A DNA stretch of 64,000 nucleotides from Helicoverpa zea (Eukaryota; Arthropoda; Insecta; Lepidoptera; Noctuidae): positions 8,664,098-8,728,097 of the forward strand of contig NC_061476.1 of the NCBI RefSeq assembly GCF_022581195.2. Reading direction: 5' to 3'. The notes under the pieces were generated by a model that was not told the DNA's origin, did no database searches, and saw only the letters and a program-made list of their open reading frames with translations. The position numbers were made by a program, and so were the translations under genes. Positions 1 through 12,799 of the stretch are shown piece by piece (position 1 is the first letter of the stretch; each line of letters opens with the position of its first letter).

Positions 1-774
1 ACCCAACTACTAATAATGGAGTATAAGTAGTGTAACCAACTTAAAGAGGAAAATTCACTTGGAAAAAATGGACGCCTCACAAGTGTTATTTATATATTAT
101 AAAAGATATCTTTGTATAATAATCTAATTTATATCCGGAGGTGTATTTGTATTATATTCATATTTCATAGTTGCATAATTTTCATGTTTACATACAAATA
201 TGTAAGTACCTACAATGCATTACATATTGATTACATCAGTAACGTAAATATGGTTTTATTACAAAAGAAACTTCCACTTGAATTAATTTTAAATAAAAAT
301 TAGAAAAACACGTTTTATCGAACAACTCTGATAACATGAGTACAAAACAATAAGCACGTATCTAACAAATACTACTAGGTATATCTTGGTGTCATAAATT
401 ATTAAAATTAGCAGTTCATAAAACCATAATGTACTCGACGAAAATCCCAGAAGCTAAAAATAATAGTGTTCACTTTGATACGCTTAGCTGCAAAATTACT
501 TAAAATAACTAAAATCTATTGACACGTTATGAAAAGAGAAATTCATAAACAAACTTTGTAAAGAATTCAGAATCACCTATGTTTTTCACGCTTCGAGAAG
601 GAGTCCTTTACGCAAGTAAATTTAATCGAAAAATAGCTAGTTCAAGCGTATCCAAGCAGGTAGTACTGTACCTGATGTTGATAAAAATAAATTATCATTT
701 ACATGGTGCATGTTATATAATTTATGCACTAATAATCACCGTGATAAAATTATTATATTCATATAATATTTTTT
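1..774. other. AT-rich sequence without recognised genes
   Basis: Only short AT-rich open frames; no splice context, repeat or RNA seen. Confidence 0.6.
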
Positions 775-1092
775 AGAACCCGCCTCTAAAGTATGAGTGC
801 GAGGGTTCGATTCCAGGTCTGGCAAGTACCAATGCAATCTTAGACACTAATGACTGTGTTTCGAAGTACACGTTAAACTGTCCCGGCTGTCATTGAGTAT
901 CCTTGTTAGTCGTTATGGGTAGTCAGCAGCCAGTCAGTCTGACACCAGTCTTACCAATCGGTATTTTGTAGCCCGGGTAACTACCTTAAGGGGGTCAGAT
1001 AGGGCAGTCGCTCCTTGTAAAGCACTGGTATTCAGCTGCATCCTGTTAGACTGGAAGCCTTCCCCAAGACAGTTGGGAAAATGATGATACTA
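775..1092 (+). mobile_element. SINE copy (tRNA-headed), 5' incomplete
   Basis: B box GGGTTCGATTCCAGGTCTGG, then the family body (TCCCGGCTGTCATTGAGTAT, GCAGTCGCTCCTTGTAAAGC). Confidence 0.82.
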
Positions 1093-1979
1093 ATAATTAC
1101 CGGTAAACCGCACTAGTTACAATATTACGTTTTACTCGAATGAAAAGTATTTGTTAGCTGAAAACAATCATTTGTTTTTCTTAGTGCTTCCATTCACAAA
1201 ATAATTAACAATTATAATTACACAGTTTACACTAATTTTGAACTGAGCTGGTTTTTGCTTGATATTTACTATGATAGTAGATTTTTAGGGTTCAATATTC
1301 TTAAATATTTAGCTCGTCTCGTGATTCAAAGGCTGGTTATTACTTTGGGGAGAGAATAAGCATTGCCAGTTAATGTGGCAATATGTGTGCAAGCATTGGG
1401 GACCAATTCTATTTATAATTCTAACCAATTATATTAATTTGTGCCTAGGTTTTATTTTCTACTCAAACCTTAACGACACTTTCGTTTTGAGTAATGTAGG
1501 ATAGTATTTTATTTTTATGTTAAATTCTAATATTTAAATGGTCACAATGGTCTGTTATTATAGAAATATAAATAACGTTTAATTAGTAAAATAAATATGG
1601 TTTAGCTTTTTGCATATTTTTTGATACATCCATCATTTTGGTGCATCGATAAGGTTAATTAAAACTACAGAATTAATTAAAATCAGCTTAGCCATTTTAT
1701 CGTAAACGCGTAAAACTTACACAATGAAGAGTGACAGACGAATAACAGGAAAACCTCATTTATAGAAGTCGGTTAACAAAAGGTGTGGTTCCGTGTAACA
1801 CTAAACGCTTGTTGCGTCATTACTTAGTTACAGAACCTTGACAAAGACCAGAAAAACTGAATAAAAATTAATGATTAAGAAGAAAATGAAATGATTCGCC
1901 CGTAATAGCAACCTGACATTGATGAACTTAACATAGATTCGTTTTTGTTACAAAATATTTGGTTTGTCTTAGAGTAACC
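1093..1979. other. AT-rich intergenic sequence
   Basis: Nothing recognised. Confidence 0.6.
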
Positions 1980-2294
1980 GCAGACTACAAACTTTTAGTC
2001 GGCCGACTGTTGGTTCGTAGGTAGGAAAAAAATCATCATCATCTTTCGAGCCTTTTTCCCAGCTATGTTGGGGTTGGCTTCCAGTCTAACCGGATGCAGC
2101 TGAGTACCAGTGTTTTACAAGGAAGGTTTTAGGTAGGAAAAAAATATTTTTAATTCAATCGTGAATTCAATCAAAGTTTTTAGTCGGTCTGATACCGAAC
2201 AAATACCTGATCTGTTACGTGTGTACTTCCATTCATCTTCATACTGATCTATAAGCTCAATCGCCAATCGGCCGACTAAAAGTTTATAGTCTGC
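1980..2294. mobile_element. MITE with 27-bp TIRs, interrupted by a SINE fragment
   Basis: TIR GCAGACTACAAACTTTTAGT...CGGCCGA at 1980-2006, inverted at 2268-2294 with one mismatch. A SINE 3' fragment (2035-2127, minus) lies inside. Relics of the same family occur near 17371 and 26840-26993. Confidence 0.72.
2035..2127 (-). mobile_element. SINE 3' fragment
   Basis: ATCATCTTTCGAGCC ... TTGGCTTCCAGTCTAACCGG ... GTACCAGTGTTTTACAAGG. Confidence 0.75.
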
Positions 2295-2641
2295 TCTTAC
2301 TGTAATTGTGTAATTTTTAGTGTAAATAGACATACTTTTAAGATTGCTATGGTCCTATATCCCTGACACAGATTCATTCCATAGTTTATCAAAATACCAA
2401 AAATTGTAAATGATCAGGTTTTTCAAGATCTTCATGCATGAAAAAAATAAACTTTGAAGTCTGTATAAAATAGGGGAACCTACTTGATGATAAAGTTACT
2501 CTAGTTATGCATATATCTGAATGCAGTCCGTTTGATACTCTTTTATTTTGTATTGAAACACCGGTTCCGAAACCACACTTTTTATTATTGTTCTAATTCT
2601 AAAGCTATTGCTTCTTTGCAAATATTATTATCCTGACTTCC

Positions 2642-2795
2642 GTCAGTGGTTTCAACGGTCCTGTGGGAACAGATAAAAGTAGCCTTTCTGAATAAATTGG
2701 CTCTCTTACACTGAAAAGATTTTTCAGTTCAACTATTTCTTGATATCAGCAAACAAGCATCAAATAAACAAACAGACTCTTAAGCTTTATAATAT
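2642..2795 (-). repeat. Very decayed Helitron-like fragment
   Basis: CCTGTGGGAACAGATAAAAGTAGCC and terminal CTTTATAATATG resemble the family. Confidence 0.35.
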
Positions 2796-4214
2796 GATTT
2801 AAATGTTCCACTGAAATATTTTTATGATGATGATTTTTATTGCTTTAAGCAATGATGTTGACGAGACTGATTCCTAAGCATATTATCTTTTTTAAAGGAA
2901 CCCTGAAAACGAGTAGGCTCGTACCTACTAGTAGACCGTAAATAAATATAAAATAAATACCAACGTACAACCTTAACCTTTCAAAAGAAAAAAAAAACAA
3001 CTTCATAAGCGTTTATTTACTATGTTCTTATTATTTATTATGTTCTCTGGTTTAAGTTGCTTTTTTGCTTGGCCGATGCTTATTGACAAGTTAGAGGCGA
3101 ACTGTCAATACAATTTTTAATTCCAACAAAATTTAAATTTCATAGCTATGCAATGCCTTCTGCATGTATCTATTTTTAAAAGCTTGTAAATAATCCTGTA
3201 CATATTTTTGTTGTTACTAAAGAATTACGTTTAAAAAAAAAGAAAGTTTTTACTTTTGAATTTTGGAAAAATGTAAGAAAAAAAAAATAATTTCCAAATA
3301 GCTAAAACGAATTTTCAGCACCACCAAATCCTATTTATTATTTTTATGACACCAGGTAGGTTTCATGATTTATCTAAAAAGCACATTTTTTCAAGTAGGT
3401 CCCGGTTCTTTTAAGCTCTATTTATTTCCTTATTATTGCATTCGCATATTTAAGTAACAATTTACAGATAAAAAAGGGAAAAATACAATTATACCGATTC
3501 CCCTTTTTATTCTACTGTCTAAAAACACCTAGGTACCTAAAAGGTTTGTTTTTAAATATCAAACATTTTGAAAACACAAACACAACATTCACTTAGCACA
3601 ATAACTTAGTACGTAATAAATAAAAATATAACCTGTTTAAATAAAACTACTTTTACGAATTTTTTCACAGTTATATTTCATTAATAGTATTTAATGCGGC
3701 ACTTTACATCATTCATGGTCACGGGCAGATCATAGAAATAATATTAAGAACCGCGATAAAATCAGTAAAAAGTAGTTTTATTTAAATTCCTAAATATTCG
3801 CGTAAGTGTTACAAAGTAAAAAAGATTACCTGTCTTACGAAAGGCGATACCATTTTGAGTCGCAGACAGTCACTAACAGTAACAGTCGTACTGTTGCACT
3901 CAGTAATGTACAATACTGATACAATTCAGTTTATTATGCGATAAACAGAGCCCTTTATTATCGTTTATTACTGTTGTAATTCTTTAGTTTGTACGTTTGT
4001 TGACTAATCTTTGTAACCGATAAATGTTTTTTGGATTTTTCTTTATTTTCAAAGTCAAATCATTTTGGCAATTCAGTAAGTGTTTAATCATATTTTATTG
4101 GCTACTAAGTTATGCCCCCGGGTTCACTCGCTTATAGATGTAGGCAAGAAGTAGTCGGAAGTGAATTTATCTAGGTATATCTCTCTGTATTATATTTTAC
4201 ACAAATATTTATAA
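2796..4214. other. AT-rich intergenic sequence with one small MITE
   Basis: Apart from the 3636-3786 MITE nothing is recognised. Confidence 0.55.
3636..3786. mobile_element. Small MITE with 22-bp TIRs
   Basis: TTTAAATAAAACTACTTTTA inverted at both ends, 151 bp; internal CATGGTCACGGGCAGAT. A related body is at 40857-40950. Confidence 0.7.
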
Positions 4215-4414
4215 CTAGCCGTTTTCCCGCGGTTTCACCCGCGTCCCGTGGTAACTACTGCCCGTACCGGGATAAAATATAGCCTATGTTACTCGTGGAT
4301 AATGTAGCTTTCGAATGGTGAAAGAATTTTTAAAAACTGTCCAGTAGTTTTTGAGCCTATTCATTACAACCAAACAAACAAACAAAGTTTTCCTCTTTAT
4401 AATATTAGTATAGA
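4215..4414 (-). mobile_element. Helitron-like non-autonomous element, about 200 bp
   Basis: On the minus strand starts TCTATACTAATATTATAAAG and ends with a GC hairpin plus CTAG, inserted between A and T. This is the lepidopteran Helitron-like signature. Confidence 0.75.
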
Positions 4415-4568
4415 TATTGAAAATTAGTATGTATGGATGAATGGAAGATTAATAGCATTTTAAGTGAAAACTACTGGATAGCTTTTTATTAGAGGTTCAA
4501 GTTTCCGGGGCTCATCTATTGCTCTTGGGACGCGAGTAAAACAGCGGGCAACAGTCAGTATATATAAA

Positions 4569-4860
4569 AAACCAGCCAAGTGCGAGTCGGACTCTCGCAC
4601 GAAGGGTTCCGTACCATTATTTATAAAACGGACAAATTAATCACTTTTGTTGTAAAATGTCCCCCAAAATATTTATTTAATTCTAGTTTTCAGTATTTGT
4701 GGTTATAGTGGCAACAAAAATACTTCATCTGTAAAAATTTCAGCTCTCTAACTATCACGGTTCATGAGATACAGCCTGGTGACAGACGGACGGACGGACG
4801 GACGGACAGAGGAGCGAAAACAATAGGGTCCCGTTTTACCCTTTGGATACGGAACCCTAA
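4569..4860 (+). repeat. Interspersed repeat, CGAGTCGGACTCG family
   Basis: AACCAGCCAAGTGCGAGTCG ... (GGAC)n at 4781-4808 ... GGATACGGAACCCTAAAAAA. Second copy at 36404-36722. Confidence 0.8.
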
Positions 4861-5068
4861 AAAATACTAGTCAACGATTAAACCACTTTATATGAAACTT
4901 TTCAAGGAAACAGAGGGACTGTAAAATTAAAAGGCGCGTGTGAAGCCGCAGAAAGCGCTCTTCGTCCTCTCCTCTAAAAACTAACTTTGCTGTGCCCGAC
5001 AGGGTCCATAATTGTTTCTTTTAATTTTACCCACCAGCCTGTACACATTATGGAATGCAATAAAGTCA

Positions 5069-5093
5069 TTGAGTATTGAGTATTGAGTATTGA
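5069..5093 (+). repeat. 7-bp tandem repeat (TGAGTAT)
   Basis: Three units of GAGTATT in a row. Confidence 0.85.
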
Positions 5094-5351
5094 AAATAGC
5101 TAGTTCTTCACAATTTATCTGTCTCCATGTGTGTACATTTCTAAATAAACTTCCAGAAGAGTACCGACTGTACAGATAATATTTAGGTAATCCTATCATT
5201 AGTTCATAATATTAAGTATTAGTAATATGTAGTAGACAGTTGTATTAGTTACCTATCTATCATACATAATAAGTTTATTCGTCTTATCGTGTTGAATTTT
5301 GTTCTCGGTACCTATCAAGTTATGTACCTACATCAATACTATCTATTTTAA

Positions 5352-5532
5352 ATAATAAAGAGGAATATTTTTTTTGTTTGTTTGCACTTTAGAGACTCTA
5401 AAACCACTGAACCGAATAGAAAAATTCATCCACAGTTGGAAAGCTACACTCTTCTCGAGCAACATAGGCTATAGGTATTGTATCCAGGTACGGGCAGAAG
5501 ATAAGTGAAACTGCGGGAAAACGGCCAGTAAG
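5352..5532 (+). mobile_element. Helitron-like copy, decayed
   Basis: AATAAAGAGGAATATTTTTT..., GAAAGCTACACTCTTCTCG, CTGCGGGAAAACGGCCAGT. Confidence 0.55.
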
Positions 5533-5984
5533 TCATATTATTACAACTTATATGAATCCTTAAGTAACTCAAGTCAATTTACATGATAACATCAATTTAG
5601 GTAGGTACTTATGTGGTCAATCTGTGCCTGTAAAGCTGAAATTCCATCACATTCGAGAGACGCGTGCGGCCGAAAGACCATTATGCGTCAATAATCATAG
5701 TTTTGAAAAGAATTCCCTTCGTGATTATATTCCCCCTTGGGAAAGTTCTCTTTTCGAGACATGCAGACCGACCAACGAGTGAGACGCGAGCCCATGCTGT
5801 GACGCTAGGGTGACGTGCGCCTGACGTAGCCGGTCAACCGTCGGTCGACCGCATGCGACAGTCGCGTGGCACGAAGGTGTAGCTTTATTAATGGCGTTCA
5901 AGCCGAGTTCTAGAGATGAGCCGTAATATAGTGCACTAGCATTTGCGCAGGCACAGGTGCACTCCCTATTCCTTTACTCTCATA

Positions 5985-6160
5985 GCCCGATGGGACGGCA
6001 ATCCAACACGACCGAAGAGAGATCAGGCAAAGGAGGCACGGGTGTATCAATCACCAACTTCCAAACTCCAGGTTGCTTTCTGAAAGTTTCTAAAGCCCCC
6101 TAAGCGATTTCAGCCCGACACGGGAATCAAACCCGAGACTTCGTGCGCAGTCGAGGTACA
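5985..6160 (-). repeat. tRNA-like SINE of a second family
   Basis: On the minus strand GGGTTTGATTCCCGTGTCGG (B-box-like) followed by TTAGAAACTTTCAGAAAGC and GGAAGTTGGTGATTGA. A related piece is at 20528-20628. Confidence 0.55.
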
Positions 6161-6394
6161 TCACTTACTACCTAAACAAACAATAAATGACGCTTATAAT
6201 TTCAGAGAAAGAGGAATGGTGTGATCGGAGTTACGTAATTACAATGACATCGCCATTATCTACACGCAGAACAGTTTACTGATCGAACACTATTAAATCT
6301 TGACCAACAGTGATTGATGAATGAATCTCCAACACGAGTATCAAGGTTCGAAACCTGGAAACTAAAATCATCTGACTAGTTTTTTACCTCACAA

Positions 6395-6920
6395 TGGAGT
6401 GCACTAAATCGTTGGTCTAGTTGTCGCATAACGCCATTGCTGTGCACGAGGTTGTGGGTTTTGGAAGTTGGCAGTTTTACACCCTCGTGACTGGGAAGGC
6501 ACGTAAAGCCGGCGTCCCCGTAGGCTACCCAGTAGCAGTCGTTGTTACAACTCCACGTCAGAGGCCGTTAGGCCCACGGGCGCCGGGTGTCGCTAGATGA
6601 CTCCCGGCCACCGTAGGCGTGGGTCTGTGGGCGGTGAGTTCGGGTGGCTCATCGTCCCTCTGTCTACTTAGACGACAGACCGGTGTCGACGGCGCGCGTT
6701 GTTCCACGCGCTCCTTAAAGAGATGTCAGCAACCCCAGCGGGGCCCAGTAGGGCCAAGGCCTGCCGGGGCTGCGGGTTGTTCGAAAGAGATACCGCGGCC
6801 CTGGTACTTAAAAGGCCTACGACGGAACACGACAGTTTTTAGTCAGTAAGAGTCTGACACACCCTCACCACTGCTAACCCACAGCGGGAGGGGTCATTTG
6901 ATGATTTTTGACGTCGCTAA
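6395..6920 (+). repeat. Interspersed repeat, SINE-like, about 0.5 kb
   Basis: Starts ACTAAATCGTTGGTCTAGTTG (tRNA-like A box region), then GCACGAGGTTGTGGGTTTTGG, a GC-rich body, and ends near the AAAAAAAAATA run. A second copy flanks the Transib. Contains the empty target site CGGCC at 6796-6800. Confidence 0.6.
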
Positions 6921-7094
6921 AAAAAAAATAAGAGGCCGTCAGGCGAATTTGAGAAAATTCTGTCACCAGGGCTTGTTAGGTGATTATACCTGCAGCTCAA
7001 TCGATAATAAGATGAGGTGCATGTGAGTGCCAATGCTTATATGGAGTGACTGCCTTACTGACCTCCTCAACACAATTTAAAGTGCCTTTAGGCC

Positions 7095-7490
7095 TCGGCC
7101 TCGAATTTTGCGGGCAGCGGGGCGGGCAACGCATACCTGTTCTCGAAAGTAGCGGGCAGATCGCGCGGCACTATAGCAGTGTGGTGTTGTGTTCTGTTGT
7201 GTTTGCTGTTCCATGTGGGTGTCCTCTCAAAGATGGCCGACATAATTAGCTCTTGCACGTCCGAAGACATTTTGATACGTCACAAAAAAAATGTATAACA
7301 CTATGCCTACAATGCAGACGCCCAACGCGGGCGGTCACTGCTTGACTGGAGCGCACCGCTCGTTGCCCGCCGCCGCGCCGCTCCCGCGCCGCTGTATTCG
7401 AGGGCCGGTCCATTTGAATACACGCGTAAGATCCTGCCGCTCCCGCGCCGCCGCCGCTGCCGCCCCGCTGCCCGCAAAATTCGAGGCCTT
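7095..7490. mobile_element. GC-rich non-autonomous element with 28-bp perfect TIRs
   Basis: 7097-7124 is the exact reverse complement of 7461-7488 (GGCCTCGAATTTTGCGGGCA...). The interior is very GC-rich with CCGCTCCCGCGCCG repeated. Target duplication not resolved. Confidence 0.75.
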
Positions 7491-7886
7491 AGAACAAATA
7501 ATTGAAGCGTCCGGTTGTTATCTAGCTAAGAAAACTATCAATTTTAAATATATTTTAGTTTGAGAGTTTTCTGATCAGGAAAAGAATAGAGGTTTAAGGA
7601 TACTGGTATTCTGATTGTGGCGTCTCAATTCTTACATTAATGCCAATATATTATGTAAGGCAAATCATACCTAGACTCATTTATAGTAAAACCAGTGACT
7701 TGCATAATTCCAATCAGTTCATTTGTGGAGATTTGTATACGCATTTATAATAGAACCTCAAGCGTCACTATCATAAGTTAGAATTAAGTAGAAACATAAG
7801 TTAGAATTGAAAGATCGGTCTTGCAAAATCAAAATTAAAGAAAGTACCTATGGAACTTTCTGTATTAAAGAAAAGAATAATCAATA

Positions 7887-8409
7887 TGTCGGAGCGAACA
7901 TCAGGATGGCACTATCGTCCGACATCAGTTAGGGTAATCGAGCAGAGAGATAAATCAAACAAACTCAAAACTTAAACAAACTCAAAACTCAAACGTTTAT
8001 TGAAATAACTAAGAACAAAAGACAGCCCCCAAAACGCCCGCCCTTCGCCACTTCCTATGTGTTTTGACTGGGGAGAAGAAGTGGCGGAACCAACTCCCCA
8101 GCAACACATGTCTGTCTGTTAGGTTAGAAGAACCTTTACACTTCAACATAGATCTACAACGGTACTACAACACTAGGTACACTAGACATTACGAAAGGCA
8201 GTAACGCGACAACTCAACGAATACTCCACGAATACTCAATGAAGACTGAACCAAGACTCAACCAAGACTGCGCTAAGACTGAGCTCCGCGGACGCCACGC
8301 TGACCGCCACGACTCCGCCAAGCGCGCCAAATTGTTGTTTCACCGGAAACGCCACCAGAGGGCGCACTTGCGTCTCGTTCAGTGACCGTACTATTGACTA
8401 TCTCCGACA
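7887..8409 (-). mobile_element. Solo LTR of an LTR retrotransposon
   Basis: 523 bp bounded by TGTCGGAG ... CTCCGACA (perfect 8-bp terminal inverted repeats with TG...CA ends) and a 4-bp AATA duplication at 7883-7886 and 8410-8413. On the minus strand it carries a CAATAAACG polyadenylation signal near the 3' end and short internal GAGTCTTGGTT/GAGTATTCGT repeats. No gag or pol nearby, so it is the product of LTR-LTR recombination. Confidence 0.78.
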
Positions 8410-8994
8410 AATATATAAAAGAATGTTTTATTATATACAAAAGCCAACCTATGTAAATTATTATATCACAGATAAACGCAGCTGGCAGATCCGAAGTGGA
8501 CAACAATGTTTTGTATACTTAGTATGTGTGGTGCAATAATTTTTGAAAAAAAAAAATGCAAACAGTATGTTATTCAATTGTAAAAGACAGCAGTGTTGCT
8601 GGAAAGATCTGAAGAAACAAGTTACTTAACTTACCTACTCAACATTTTTAACTGTCTAACTCAATGATTCCGTTAAAAATAATAATAATATTAGACCAGA
8701 CAAATATCCAGGCAGAAAAAACGCTAATAGACGCGATAACATTGATATTATACAACAGTTAACAGTTAGTTATTCCGATATTACAGCCTTCAATTATGGT
8801 ATTATAAAATTAACCATCGTTTAGTCAGGCGACAAAATGATCTTCCTTATTTATAATTTAAAAAATATAAGGTATCTTCCTCGATCAAGTTTTCGCAAGA
8901 AACAAGTTAAATAGGTAAACACAGAAAATAAAATCTTTTACGGTTCTGCGAAATTTTCTTTTTATTTAACCATTTAGTTATTTAGTTTAGATTA

Positions 8995-9072
8995 ATGCTC
9001 AATCCTTCTCCGTGTGAGAGGAGGCCTGTGCCCAGCAGTGGGACGAGAAAAAAGGCTGTAACAGTAACCATT
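8995..9072 (+). repeat. LINE-tail-type repeat
   Basis: GCTCAATCCTTCTCCGTGTG ... GGCCTGTGCCCAGCAGTGGG ... AAAGGCTGTAACAG. Other copies at 16576, 55142 and 62082. Confidence 0.6.
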
Positions 9073-9535
9073 TAGTACACAGTAAACACATGAAAGAAGT
9101 AGAGGTATCATAAAATGGTACCTCCTATTTTATGTACCTGTATAGGTACTTTTTGATATTTTGAAAACTACTGTAAACAACTGTCGATTTTTTATAAAAG
9201 TGTGTATGGAGTTTCTTGCCGGGATTTCTCCATAAGACCCACTCTTTTTAACCGTGCAACTAGCTTGACATTTCGAAAGAGCTGTCATAGGCCTAATTGA
9301 AAATATTGACTTTGACTTTCACCGCTAGGTAAGCATTTCTTTGTATAATAAAAGCAATAAAAAATACGATTGTAAGCAACAGGTGTTTTTAACAAAAAGC
9401 ATGTCTTTTCAATATTTTTGGAAGTTATCAGCTCAATAAAAATATTATATCGGTACACGTTCTGAATGACAAAGCATGACAAAAAACGTGATGTTTGCCG
9501 AATTACAAGTACAGTCGTATAATAATTAAACTACT

Positions 9536-9720
9536 TAGCTTCTGCCAGAGGTTTCACCCGCATCGGCCGCATCCTGTGGGAATTCAACGCGAACCCGGAT
9601 AAAAGTAGCCTATAGCCTTTCTATCTAACACTGAAAGTATTTATCAAATCGAACCAGTACCTGAGATTAGCGCGTTCGAGCAAACAAACATACTCCTCAG
9701 CTTATAATATTAAGGATAGA
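9536..9720 (-). mobile_element. Helitron-like copy, decayed
   Basis: CTTCTGCCAGAGGTTTCACC ... CAGCTTATAATATTAAGG. Confidence 0.55.
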
Positions 9721-11335
9721 TTGCCAGTACATAATTCATTGGTGGTCAAAGCCACTTTTTCCAATTTTTTTTTTGTGGGTTGTGTAGAAGGGAGTGTCAG
9801 ACTGCTACTGACGAAATCCATACGACAAATTTGCGCCTTCAAGTAGTGGTGATCAACAAAAATGTCGGTGTATTTACTCAAAGTCAAAGATAAAATCATG
9901 CAATGCAAGTAGACTAATTAAATTAGCACTTTTTCACGTCAATATTAACAAAGGACAACATCCAGAAACACCGTTTTCTAGTGTTATGCCTGAAAAAAAG
10001 AAGCGCCGATGAACCGTATGACTAGGTATAGGTACCTATTTAAAACTAAGAAATGATAAGTATAAGGCAACTTTGGACATTACATAGAAAGTAGAGGAGT
10101 TTTTTAGTGTTTTTCGGATCATGTAATTTTGTCATTCGAAAAGTTGTTTTTCAGCCTACTTTGAATAATTTCATGAGGAATCTCTTCCAGCAGGCCCGTC
10201 TTAATTTTGATTCTACGAATATTTCTTCTTAGGGACCGGATATTGTCCAAAACTATTGTAGTTATCAAACAGCGTAGCAACAAGGTTAATCTAAGCCATA
10301 AAACACGTGAGAGATATCGAACGCTTGTGCGTGCAATTTGCAAAAATATTTGTGATAACACAACTGATTTTTTAGTGCGTAAGGTTATAGGTAGGTAGGG
10401 TTCTGTACACTCCATAAACTTTACAAAGGTCCGTATATTTTAACTGCTTCCCGTAGCCGGATAGTGACAAAAACTCGTGTGTCCTTCTCTAGCGTCTAAG
10501 AGGGGGTCTCTCCAATTTTCAGCCTTACCGAGAGTTATAGGGGTCTACATTTATTAGATCAGTAAGAATATCGTCTTCTTCTTTTTTTTTCTGCCAAGTT
10601 CTTAAGGTATTTGTGGTCGATGCAATATGTTTTAAGCCTCCATTCTTCTCCGTCAGCTTGCTCTTTTGAACTGTAAATAAAGACCTATATTCTATATATA
10701 TATATATATTCTATAGCTATATTACCTATCATCTATTTTTCTCTGGCATCTTAGCTATAATTTGGTGGCTTAAGAAAAGTTACTACTAGCGCCACGTGCC
10801 TACAAACGTAACTATAAACTAAAACGGATTTATTTTAGACTGGCCTACTACTAAAGATAAAGTGATCTAGAAACCTAGTGCCCTTGAGATACTCACAAAT
10901 CATTACTAGAAAGAGAATACTAGGTTATCTCAATCTGTATTAGGTATTTGTTATCGATTCAGCTATTGTTTTGAAAGGCTCTCATCTTTATTAATGACTT
11001 CATCTATCTCATGATTATCCGCTTCCTGAATTACTTGTAGTACTGAAATCACAATAGCTAATACCTAGCTATACTTATCGACTTGGTTTTAGTACAGCTA
11101 AGTTTGATATGTTTTATTATGTTCCCATTTCATTTTGGCTTGTGTTTAAACATCACCCAAAAAAGTACCTATTTTACTACCAAAAAAATTCTAAACGGTT
11201 ACCAAAATGGATAAATGGTCACCAAATAACGTTTCCAAAAATATTATTAGGTAAAACCATTTTTTCGTATTATTGACTACTAAAATAATATATGGACGCC
11301 TTTAAAATACACTTTAGACCAAATATTATATACTA
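9721..11335. other. Intergenic sequence, no gene recognised
   Basis: Contains a (TA)n run at 10695-10709 and a 98-codon minus frame (10119-10415) with no domain and an equally open opposite strand. Confidence 0.55.
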
Positions 11336-11400
11336 GCTTCTGCCCGCGACTTCGTACGCGGATCCTGTCCCTTATACCAGCGACTACGGGGTTAGCAAAA
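11336..11400 (-). repeat. Helitron-like 3' fragment
   Basis: CTAGCTTCTGCCCGCGACTT, then diverged sequence. Confidence 0.4.
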
Positions 11401-11642
11401 TCAAAGATCTGAATCGTCTGATGTTGAATTTAAAGGGCCCGTTGACGGGAAAACAACGGAATACGCAAAATCATTCGAAACGTTTTATATATTTAACTTT
11501 TGTACGTCAACGGCAAAAGCACAGCAGACTAAACAAAACGCTAAGAACTAAAGCGCAATAGGCGTGACCATAGGGATAAAAGTAGTGATTCTGATTAGTC
11601 CGCATTTAAGTGGTCTTTCTGAACGGACCCTTAAATAACAAA

Positions 11643-12033
11643 GTAGTGGTGACCTAGTGTTTAGAGAACCAATCTCTCAAGTATGAGTGTGTGACTGCGA
11701 TTACAGGTCTGGCAAGTACTTGCTAATGCAACTTTTCTTAGTTCGTATGTACTTTCTTAGAATATTTTGGACACCAATGACCGGTTTTTGGAGGAGCTGT
11801 CATTTCTAGTGTGTCCCGGCTGTCAATGAACATCCTTGGCAGTCGTTATGGGCAGTCAGAAGCCAGTAAGTGTGACCAGTTTTACCAAGAGGTATTGGGT
11901 TGAGCGGGTAACCGGGTTGTGGAGGTCCGATAGGCAGTCGTTTCTTGTCGTTTCTTGTTGTGTACTCAGTTGCATCGAAGCCGACCTTAACATAGTTGGG
12001 GAAAAGGCTCTTGAAGTAATAACAATAATAACA
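11643..12033 (+). mobile_element. SINE copy (tRNA-headed), near full length
   Basis: GTGGTGACCTAGTG head, degenerate B box, body as in other copies, AATAA-rich tail. Confidence 0.82.
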
Positions 12034-12077
12034 ATGAGATTTAACGCAACAAAGTCGGAGAGCTCGTGATGTCACGT

Positions 12078-12536
12078 CTATGTAAAATTTGTGCTAAGAA
12101 GTGACTTAATACAAAATTCAAGCGTTTTGTATCTTCCTTGTTCTTTGTTTGTGAAAGAAAAAAAACAATACTTGTCCATTATTTTAGGGTTATCTAAAAG
12201 ACGGACTATTACTTTCTTTGATTCACCATGCTTATTTTGTATAATTTGTATCAGTAAACGTGTCCGACTCGCGAGACAATGAGTAGCATATTCTTTACTT
12301 GAGAAGTTCTCTAGACATATGGATGTAGATGCGTAAATATGCCAATGACGGAAGCGCGCTTCGCGATCCGATGAGATTTCCTCGGAGCAAGTAGCAGACT
12401 GATGTTCTCGAACAGCATCAAGTCCTTCCAAACGCTCTTCGGTATATCTTTGGGATCTTATGATTCTCTCCCTAAGAACATTGGAAAAGATTCGACCCAT
12501 GGTAATAGTTTTATTGTGAAGAAGATACCTGATCAA
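12078..12536 (-). other. Unassigned 152-codon open frame
   Basis: Longest open frame here without an assignment. Contains a charged helical-looking segment (RERIIRSQRYTEERLEGLDA). No recognised domain, no splice context, AT-rich codons; the opposite strand is also partly open. Probably not a gene. Confidence 0.2.
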
Positions 12537-12799
12537 TTAAAATCTAGCTGACTGCCCCCTCGCCCCCCGCGGTACTGAGTAGGCTACCCTGTCACGAAGA
12601 TAAATGAAAAAGAATACAACACTCAAATAGCATTAAAACTCGAACATTCATTCTATAAAGTTTTGTAGTAAAAGAGTAAAATTGACGATGATATACCATC
12701 ACCATTGAAAGTCTGTCCTAAACTATTACCGCCTTCACTGCTTGGAGGTACTTCCAGCTTATTATATCACTATACAGTGAAATTAGAGATAGCTTTCAT

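Noticed and set aside
6619..6849. 76-codon Arg/Gly/Ser-rich frame
   Set aside because: Inside a dispersed repeat present in a second, differently framed copy beside the Transib.
7291..7563. GC-rich 90-codon frame
   Set aside because: It lies across a TIR element with simple GC-rich repeats; not conserved-looking.
10119..10415. 98-codon minus-strand frame
   Set aside because: The opposite strand is open over the same interval; no domain, splice site or codon bias.
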